Below the pieces are notes generated by a model that worked only from the letters and a program-made list of their open reading frames with translations, was not told the origin of the DNA and searched no databases. A stretch of 64,000 nt of DNA. Source: Streptomyces flavochromogenes. Its GTDB lineage: Bacteria; Actinomycetota; Actinomycetes; Streptomycetales; Streptomycetaceae. Numbering within the stretch: position 1 is the first letter of the stretch; each line of letters starts with the position of its first letter. The DNA lies in the NCBI RefSeq assembly GCF_000717595.1, contig NZ_JNZO01000005.1, forward strand, positions 62,001-126,000, read 5' to 3'. Made by a program: the position numbers and the translations under genes. Shown here piece by piece: positions 22,173 to 31,100 of this stretch.

Positions 22173-25100
22173 TTAATTCGAGTAGTTGGGACCTGTGTCC
22201 TGCCGATAACGCGCCTTCATTTTACCACCACCGCTTGAATTCGCCTTGCGGCGCATCGGATGCATTTTGGTGGCGTCATTGAAGAACTTCGCGCGCTGAC
22301 TCTTGCTCTGGTTGTATCCCTCGGCGTTCCAATGGTCGACGACCGCGTATGTGTGCTCGTACGTCAGCTCGTCGTCCGGAACGATATTACCGTCGTTGTC
22401 CAGCCAGTTTCCGTCGCTGTCCTTCCAATTCTTTTCCATTTCCCGGTGGGTGTCCGCCCAGTATCCCGACGGGTACTGGTTGTCGCGGCTGAGCCGGCTC
22501 GGATTCGGGTTCGGGTTGGAGCCCATGTGCCCGTTGGCCATGCGCGGCTGGTTTCCGGCCGCGCAGGTGCACGTGGCCGAGTGGGCGGGGTTGCTTCCAC
22601 CGCAGTTGTGGACCAGGACCGCGGCGCTCTTGTCGACCGCCTGGACCTGATTCCCCGCGAACACGAAGTACGTGTGCAGGCCCTCGATGCTGAGGTCGTA
22701 CGTGACGCGATCCGCCTGGTACGACTTCAGTCCGACGACGGCCGCCGGGGCGCCCTCGCCGTTCTGGAGCTTCTGGCCGACCTTGAGGTCGCCCGCCTGC
22801 GTCCAGGAGTTGCGGGTGGACTCGTAGAACTGGTGGTGCTTGGTGGTCTCGATCGTCTTCCGGCCGGCCTTCGCGACGATGGTGACGTCGACGTAGTCGC
22901 GGTCGGTCTGGGTGACGATCACCTTCTTGACCTGGTGCACCTCCTTGGTCGTCTTGCCGGGCTCGGCCGTGAGGACCTTGTCGCCCGCCTTGACCTTGGA
23001 GATCTCCTTGGTCTTGCCGTCCGCCATCAGGACCGGCGTCTTGCCCGTGAAGCTGTGCGGCGTGCCGGCCCGGCGGATCGGGCAGCCGGGACCGGAGCTG
23101 TCGCCCGCGGACGCCTTCGACTTCGGGCCGTTGCCCTTGCCCTTCGCGCCGAACGCGCCGCCCATGACGGCACCGATCGTCGCCGCCTTCGCGGCTCCGG
23201 CGACCGAGCAGCCCTCCTCGCTGTTCACACAGGAGGTGCCGTACTCGACCGCGCCCGTGAGGGCTTCCTCGCCGGCGCTCTCCGCGACGTTCGTCGCGAT
23301 CTTGCCGGCCGTGCCGGAGAGCAGCTTGCCAGCGGCGCTCGCCGCGAGTCGGCCACCGACGCCACCGGCCGCACCGGTGACGGCGCCGATGGCGACCGCG
23401 CCGAGGAAGCCGCCGACGGACTTCGGACCGTCGTTCATCATGTAGCCCACGCCGTTGGCCGCGGCGCCCGCGAGGGCGGCGCAGCCGATGGCGCCGACAC
23501 CGGCCGTCAGCGCGGTGCAGCCCGCGAAGACGGCGATGCCCGTGGCCACCGAGGCGATGGTCGAGGCGTGCTGCTTGACGAAGTTGGCTGTCGCCTTCGC
23601 AGCCTTCTTGACGGCCTTACCGACCTTCTTGGCTGCCTTGACCACCTTCTTGGCCACGTGTTTGACCGCCTTGGCGACCTTCCGCACGGCCTTCTTGACG
23701 TGTTTGACCACCTTGTGGACGACACGCTTCACGCGCTTGTACACGCGTTTGACGTATCTCTTGACCTTCTTGACGCTGTCGGCGACGTGCCGGACCGCCT
23801 TTCTGACGACCCGCTTCGCCCGCTTCACCACCTTCTTGGCGGCCTTCTTGACGACCTTCGCGGCCTTCTTGACGACCTTGGCAGCCGTCTTGACGACCGC
23901 CTTCGCCGTGTTGTAGGTCGACTTCGCGACGCTCGTGACCTTCTTGGTGACCTTCTTGAAGGCCTTCTTGATGGAGTCGAACCAGTGGCCCGTCGGGTCG
24001 ACACCCGTCATCGGGTTGCCGTTCGCGTAGGCGTACCGGTTCGCGTTCACCGAGTCGGGAAGGGGCGAGTTGCTCGCCGTGTCCCGGTTGCCGAACTGTC
24101 CGGTCTCCGGGGAGTACCAGCGCGCGGCCATGTTGACCTTGGCCGTCTGCGGATCGGTCCACCCCGACTGGTAGCCGAGCGCGCCGGCCATCATCGAGGA
24201 CTGGACGACCTTGCCGAAGGGCGAGTAGGTCGTCGACCCGGCCAGCGCCTCACCGGAGGCGGTGAACTGGGCGACCACATCGGTGTGCAGGTCCGTCAGG
24301 GCCAGCACCGCGGTGACCGCGCTCTTCACGCCGACGACGGAGCCGTCCGCGTCCCGGCTGTAGGTGGACACACCGTCCGAGGCCACGTCGTTGTCCGCGC
24401 CGCTGTACTGGAAGGTGTGGATCGCCGCACCGTCCTCGTTGGCGGTCAGGACCCGGTCGAAGCCGTCGTAGGTGTAGGTGCGGTCACCTTCCTGGATCAC
24501 CCGGTTGAAGGCGTCCGTCTTCATGTTCGTGACGCGGCTGGCATCGTCCGTCACCGAACTGAGCGAGCCACGCGCGGTGTACGTGTACGTGCTGTGGCCG
24601 TCCGAGGTCAGCCGGTTCCGGGCGTCGTAGGTGTAGGTGTCGCCACCCACCCGGGTGCGGTTGCCGGACGCGTCGTAGCCGTAGACCTCCGTCGTCGTCC
24701 CGTTGTTCCAGGACGCCAGGCGGTCGGCCCAGTCGTACGTGTACGTGTGGGCGGCGGCACCCACGACGCCGGCCGTCGTCTTCGACGTCATGTTGTCGTT
24801 CTCGTCCCACCCGTAGGTGATGGACGAGAGCGTCTTGCCCGTCGGGGACGTCAGCGTGTCGTTGGTCAGACGCTGCAGCTTGTCGTAGCCGAAGCTGCGC
24901 TTCGCCTTGCCCGTGCCGTAGCCGACCGACTTGACGTTGCTGTTGACGTCGTAGTCGTACGTCATCGTCGTGCCGGTGGCACCGTCGTTGGTCGTCTTCA
25001 GACGACCGGCGGTGTCGTAGCCGTACGTCGACGTGCCGGAGGCGTCCGTCCGGGTGGTCATCGCACCGTCGCCGTTCCAGGCGAAGGACGAGGCACCCGA

Positions 25101-28100
25101 GGGACCGTTGGCCGTCAGGAGGAGACCGCGGTCGTCGTAGGAGAAGGTGTTCTTCTCCGAACCGAGGCCCGCGATCGCCGTCAGACGGTCGTCCTCGTCA
25201 TAGGTGTAGGTGTGGTCGGCCGTGTCGGCCTCCGCACCCGCACCCGTCTGCTTGACGAGGCGGCTCTTCGCGTCGTACTCGAAGGAGTTCGTCACCCCGC
25301 CCGGGGACCGGGACTCCTTCACCCGCCCGGCGAGGTCGTAGACGGCCGTGAAGGTCCGGTCCGCGACGTTCGGGTGGGTCGGGGTCGAGGGCTCGACCAC
25401 CGTCTCCGGCATGCCCCACGTGTTGTACGACGTCAGGAACGGGTTGCCCCGTCCGTCGGTGAACCGGGTCCGGTTGCCCGCGGCGTCGTAGCCGAAGGTC
25501 GAGGTGATCGACTCGGTCGCGGAGACCGGCTCGACCGCCTTCGTGATCTGGCCCGCCGCGTCGTACGTGAGGGTCTTGGTGTGCTGACGGTAGTCCGTCA
25601 CCGAGACCGCGTTGCCCATCCGGTCGTACGACGTACGGGCGGTCCGCTGCACGGCACCCGTCGCGTCGAGGTCCTCGGTCTTCACCAGCTGGCCGAAGCC
25701 GTCGAACGTGTTGCGGGTGCTGGTGCCGTCGGGGTCCGTGGACAGGAGCGGCCGGCCGTCCATGTCGTACACGAAGCGCGAGACGCTTCCGGCGGAGTCG
25801 GTGACCTCCGTCATCTCGCCCAGCGCGTTGTACTTGTACGACTGGGTCACACCGTTCGGCGAGACGACGCGCGAGAGCTCGCCGCCCGGCGCGTTGTACT
25901 CGTTGATCGCCGTGTACGCCCGCTGGGTCGGCTGGCGCACGATGTCCGTGCTGGTCAGCTCACGGCCCAGGTAGTCGTACGTGCTCTCCTGGCGGGCGCC
26001 GTTCGGCCGGGTGGCCGACAGCTGGTCGCCGTTCGTGTCGTACGTGTACTTCGTCGTACCGCCGCCCGGCTCGGTGACCGAGGCGAGGTCGCCCAGCTGC
26101 GTGTACGAGTAGGTGGTGCGGTTGCCCAGCGGGTCGACCTCGGCCGTGACCTGTCCGAGCTTGTTGTACTCGTTGTACGACGTGGCCGTGATCGGGGCCG
26201 AGGCCCCCGGTGCCAGGTACTGCGGTGTCGTGACCGACGCCTCCTGGCCCTCCGCGTCGTACGCCGTCGTCGTGACGTTGCCGAGCGGGTCCGAGAGCTC
26301 GGTCGGCTCACCGAAGGTGTTGTACCCGGACATCGTCACCGGACGGACCGAGACCGGCGTCCCCCCGTTCTGCTCCGTCATGACCGCGGGCTCGGTGACC
26401 GACGTCTGCTGCCCGAGCTCGTCGTAGCCGTAGTCAGTGACGTTGCCCGAGGTGTCCGTCTGGGACATCGGCAGACCGCGCTGGTCCAGCTTCCACGTGG
26501 TCGTGCGGACCGCGCTGCCCGCGGCCGGCAGGGTGCCGCCCTTGACCGCGGTGACCTGCGCCGCGGTCAGTGCCTCGCTGTAGACCTGAACGTCGTCGAT
26601 GCCGCCCTTGAACTCATAGTCGTAGTTCCCGGCGCCCATCTTGTGACGGCCGATCTGGAACGGACCGGTCGCCTCCCAGTTGCCCGAGACCGCGACCTCC
26701 TGGGCGAGCGTGCCGTTGACGTACAGACGCAGCTTGGACGCCTGCGCGTCGTACATGCCGACCAGGTGGGTCCAGGCACCGGCGACCGCCGCCGACGGAG
26801 CGGAGACCGCCCGGTCGTAGGCGAGGGGCAGCGCGTCCGTCCGCGGACGGGCGAACGCCCAGCCGGTGTTGGCCGCGTAGTACAGCACGAAGCCGTACAC
26901 ACTGCCCGCGTCCTGCGACAGCACCGTGCGGCCCGTGGTCAGGTCGGACAGCTTGGCCCACGCCGAGACCGTGAAGCTGCCCGCCGTGTTCACGACGGGG
27001 CCCGAGGCCTGCGCCCACGAGTTGACGTCACCGTCGAAGGCGGCGCTGCCGCTCCGGTCGGTGTTCCAGTGCATCCCGGTGCCATGGGTACCGGTGTTGT
27101 TGGCGCCGGAGGAGTCCGCGAGGCCGAAGCCCGTGGTCTCGTCCAGCTTGTAGCGGGCCACCGGAGCCGTGGTGCCGTCGTGGATGGTGGTGCCGGTGAT
27201 GTTGCCCAGGGCGTCGTACCGCGTGTCCGTGGTGGACGTGTCACCCGTCGCCGGGTCGCGGTCCGTCTCGGTCACCACGTTGTCGTCGGGGTCGTACGCG
27301 GTGTGCGTGGTCCTGGCGAGCCCGTTGGGGTCGAGGATCTCGGACACCGTGCGGTCGGCCGCGTCGACGGTGAAGGCGGTGCGGGTCTGCCCGTCGTTGG
27401 TGACCTGCTCGATCAGGTTGCCGCCGGCGTCGTAGGTGTTCGCCTGCTCCGTGAAGGACTTGCCGGTCGCCGGGTCCTTGCGGAGCACGGAGGCCGACAG
27501 GCCGTCGTCGGTGTAGGTGTACGCCGTCTGCCAGCCCATCGAGTCGGTGATCGACGCGAGGCGGCCGGCCGGGTCGTAGGCCCGGGACTCCTGGACGAGG
27601 GTGGTCGCCGGCGAGGGGTTGAAGGGGTCGCCGGTGTGGTTCAGCAGGCTGGTGACGAGCGGCCGGCCCTCGGCGTCGAAGGTGTAGGTGTTGACCGTGC
27701 CCGCGGGATCGGTCTCCTTCACCTTGTTGCCGTAGGCGTCGTACTCGAACGACGTGGTGTCGCCGCCCGGGTCCGTCCTGCTCGCCAGCAGGTTGTTCGC
27801 GTTGTACGTCATCGACGTCACGCGCGCGGTGTCGCCGCCGGTGAGGTCGACGACGCTCTGGGACAGGATGTTGCCGTCCGGGTCGTACGCCGTGGTGGTC
27901 TTGGCCTGGTGCTTCGCGCCCGTCACCCGGTTGGTGACGGCCGGCGTGGTCTCGGTCAGGACCTGGTCGTTCTTGTCGTACGTCTGGCTCGTGACGATGC
28001 CGGCCGGATTGGCGTCCGAGATCTCCGTCTTGGAGATCTCACGGCCGAGGTTGTCGTACGTGTACCGCACCTGGGCGCCGTTGGCGTCGGTGATCCGCGC

Positions 28101-31100
28101 CAGGTCGCCGTTGGCGTAGTACGTGTACGTCGTCTTCCGCCCGCCCGGCGTGGTGACCTGCGCCACCAGTCCCGCCGGCGTCACCGCCGTGCCGCCCTCC
28201 GCCGCCGGAGTGGTGGCGGTGGTGTACGTGGTGCTCGCGGTGCGGCCGTTCGGGTGCCCGGCCACGGGGGGCGTCGTCACCGACAGCAGGTTGCCGCCGG
28301 CGTCGTACGCGTAGCTGGTCAGGTACGCGTTGTCGGCCGGGCCGGTGGAACGGCCGTCCCGCTCGGTGAGCAGCAGATCGTTCCGCAGGTCCATCGGCGG
28401 GAAGGCCGTGGTCGCGTCCGGGTAGTACGTGTAGTACTCCGTCGAGCACTTGTTGGCCTTCGTGTCCTGGCAGACGGTCTGGGAGACCGCGTTGCCGCGC
28501 ACGTCGTGGCCGGTGATCGAGCGGTTGCCGTTGGCGTCCGTGATGGTGTGGAGGAAGCCGCCGGTGTCGTACCCGTAGGTGGTGCGGTCGCCCTCCGTGT
28601 CGATCGCGGCGAGGAGGCGGTTGCCCATCTCGGCGTCGTACACGTAGGTGAGGGTCTTGTCGCTCGGGTCGGTCAGCTTGACCGTGCGGACCGGCGCGAC
28701 ACCGGAGGACGCCTTGTAGGCGGACCAGTGGGTGGCGACGTCGGCGTCGGTCAGGCCCTTGGCGTGGGCCGCGACCTCGGCGATGGAGCCGGTGAAGTAG
28801 CTGACGTCGGCCGGCGAGCTGAGCCAGTTCTTCCCGAAGCCCGCGCCGACGAACGTCCGCGTGGTGGTCTGGTCGTTCGGGGCGCCGGTGCAGGTGCCCT
28901 GCTTGGCGCCGTCGAGGTAGAGCGTCTGCGTGGTGCCGACGGCCGACAGGACCGCGTGGTGCCACTTGTCGTCCGTGACCGTGCCGGTGGAGCCGAGGGT
29001 CGCCGCGCCGTTGCAGGTGGAGCTCCACCAGTGGCCGTGCAGCTTGTTGTCCGCGCCGACGTAGAGCAGGTTGCTCCAGCTGCCGGTGGCTCCGCCCGCG
29101 TTGTTCGGGGCGACGCTCTGGTCGCTCATGATCACGCCGGGTGCGGCGGTCTTGAACCACAGCTCGACCGAGCGGTCGGCCTTGGCGTGCAGCGGACCGT
29201 AGGGGATCTCCAGGAAGGAGGTGGCCCCGTCGAACGTCGACGCGCTCGCGTCACCCGGACCGAAGGGTCCCTCGGCGCCCTGGATGACGTTGTTGTACGT
29301 GCCGAAGCCGGTGTTCACCTGGTTCGCGGCCTGCGCCGCGCCCTGGGTGTCGTCCAGGCGCCAGTAGCCGGCCGGGGCGGAGCCCAGGACGGCGGAGCGG
29401 TAGACCTGGGACGAGCCGGTGATGGTCGGCGGGTTGAGCTTCCAGGTGCCGCCGTTGCCGTCGGTGGCCTGAAGGACGCGGTCGTCGGTGGTGTCGTAGA
29501 CGACGGACGCCTGGGTCTTCAGACCGGGCGTGGTGATCTTCTGGAGCAGTCCGGCCGGCCGGGTGGCGGAGTCGTACTGGGTCTTGATCACGTCCGCCGA
29601 GAGCGGCTCGGAGAAGATCGCGACCTCGGCCAGCTGGCCGTTGAAGTGACCGAGCTTGTCGTTGGCGTTCATCGCCGGCCAGCCCATGGTGTTCACACCG
29701 GCGCCGAGGGCGATGTACGGCTGCACCCAGTCGTTGATGGTGCCGCCGAGCGAGCCGACCGCCGCACCGTCGAGGTACAGGGTCTGGCTGTTGGCGACGC
29801 CGGTCAGGACGGCGTTGTGCCACTTGCCGTCGGTGACGACCGGGGTGGACGTGATCGTCGTCATGCAGCCTGGCGACATGGCGAGGCAGCCGCGCAGCTT
29901 GCCGTCGGTGCCCACGTACACCGCGGGGGTGTTCTTCGTGGTGTTGGCCACCGGGTCGGGGTCGCTGAGGGGCTTGTCGCCGTAGTAGAAGAGCACGCCT
30001 CCGGCGGTGCTCGTCTTGAACCACAGCGAGACGGAGGTGTACGAGGGCGTGGCGCCCGGCGCGGCCGGCATCTCGACGTACGAGGTGGTGCCGTTGAAGG
30101 TGGCCGCCTTCTGGGTGGAGCCCGCGAGGGGACCCGTCCCGCCCAGCGTCACGTTCTTGTACGTGCCGTTGTACTGGCCCTGGTTCGCGTCGAGGGCGTC
30201 CTTCGCGACGGTGCCCGACGTCTCGCCGAGCCGCCAGTAGGCGAACGGGTCGGCGTCGAGGACCGTGGTGCGGTAGTGGTTGCCGGTGGCGTAGGTGTAC
30301 GTCGTGCACTTGGACCAGTCGGCCGGCGGGCACACCTTGGTGAGCTGGTCACCGCTGTAGGTGTACTGCCAGGTCTGGGCCGAGTTCGCGTCGCCGGCCG
30401 TGGCCTGGTCGGTGTAGACGGTCTGGACGTGCCAGGCGGTGGCCGAGGCCGGCTGGTACCAGGTCAGGCCCAGGTTCCGCTTGGAGACCTCGTTCGTGAT
30501 CTTCGTGAGGCGCTTGTCGGCGTCGTACGAGAAGGTCTCGGTGCGGCCCGCGTAGTCCTTGATGGTCTTCAGCGCGTAGGTGCCCGCTTTCGCGGTCGCC
30601 TGGGTGAAGGCGTACTCCGTGAAGTCCTTGTCGGTGAGCGCGTAGCCGCCGGTGACGGCCGCGAGGCGCGCGTAGCGGCCCAGCGGGGGCACGAAGGTGC
30701 CGTCCGAGTTCCGGCCGAAGGCGACCTGCTCACCGCCGGGGTAGGTGATGATCACGCTGGTGAGGGCGCCGCTGCCGTCCTTGGCCTCGACGGCCTTCAT
30801 GTCGACGATCGTCGACCAGCCGGCGCCGAACGCGGAGTCGACGCGGGGGTCGAGGCTGTTGTAGGAGCGCTCGATCTCCAGCGACGGGCCGATCACCGGC
30901 ACGTCGGCGTCGGTGTCCTCGGTCGTGTAGTTGCCGTCCGAGGGGTCGAACTCGTGCCCGTCGGTGTTCATCGACAAGCCCGAGGTGACCGGCGGCTGCG
31001 GCACGGCCGTGGTGAAGCGGCTGCCTTCCACGACGGCCGAGGTGCCGTCGCTGGCCTCCACGTACCAGTCGTAGTTCTTCGACCACTTCAGCTTGCCGGC

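Noticed and set aside
22600..23090. Hint region as a true intein
   Set aside because: It lies between a toxin shell and tip, with a TxxH block and terminal HNC but no host protein being rejoined. It fits a pretoxin Hint domain.
24000..30500. Repeated GTA/GTC-rich DNA in the RHS gene as a DNA repeat region
   Set aside because: The periodicity comes from YD peptide repeats; the nucleotide copies are diverged.
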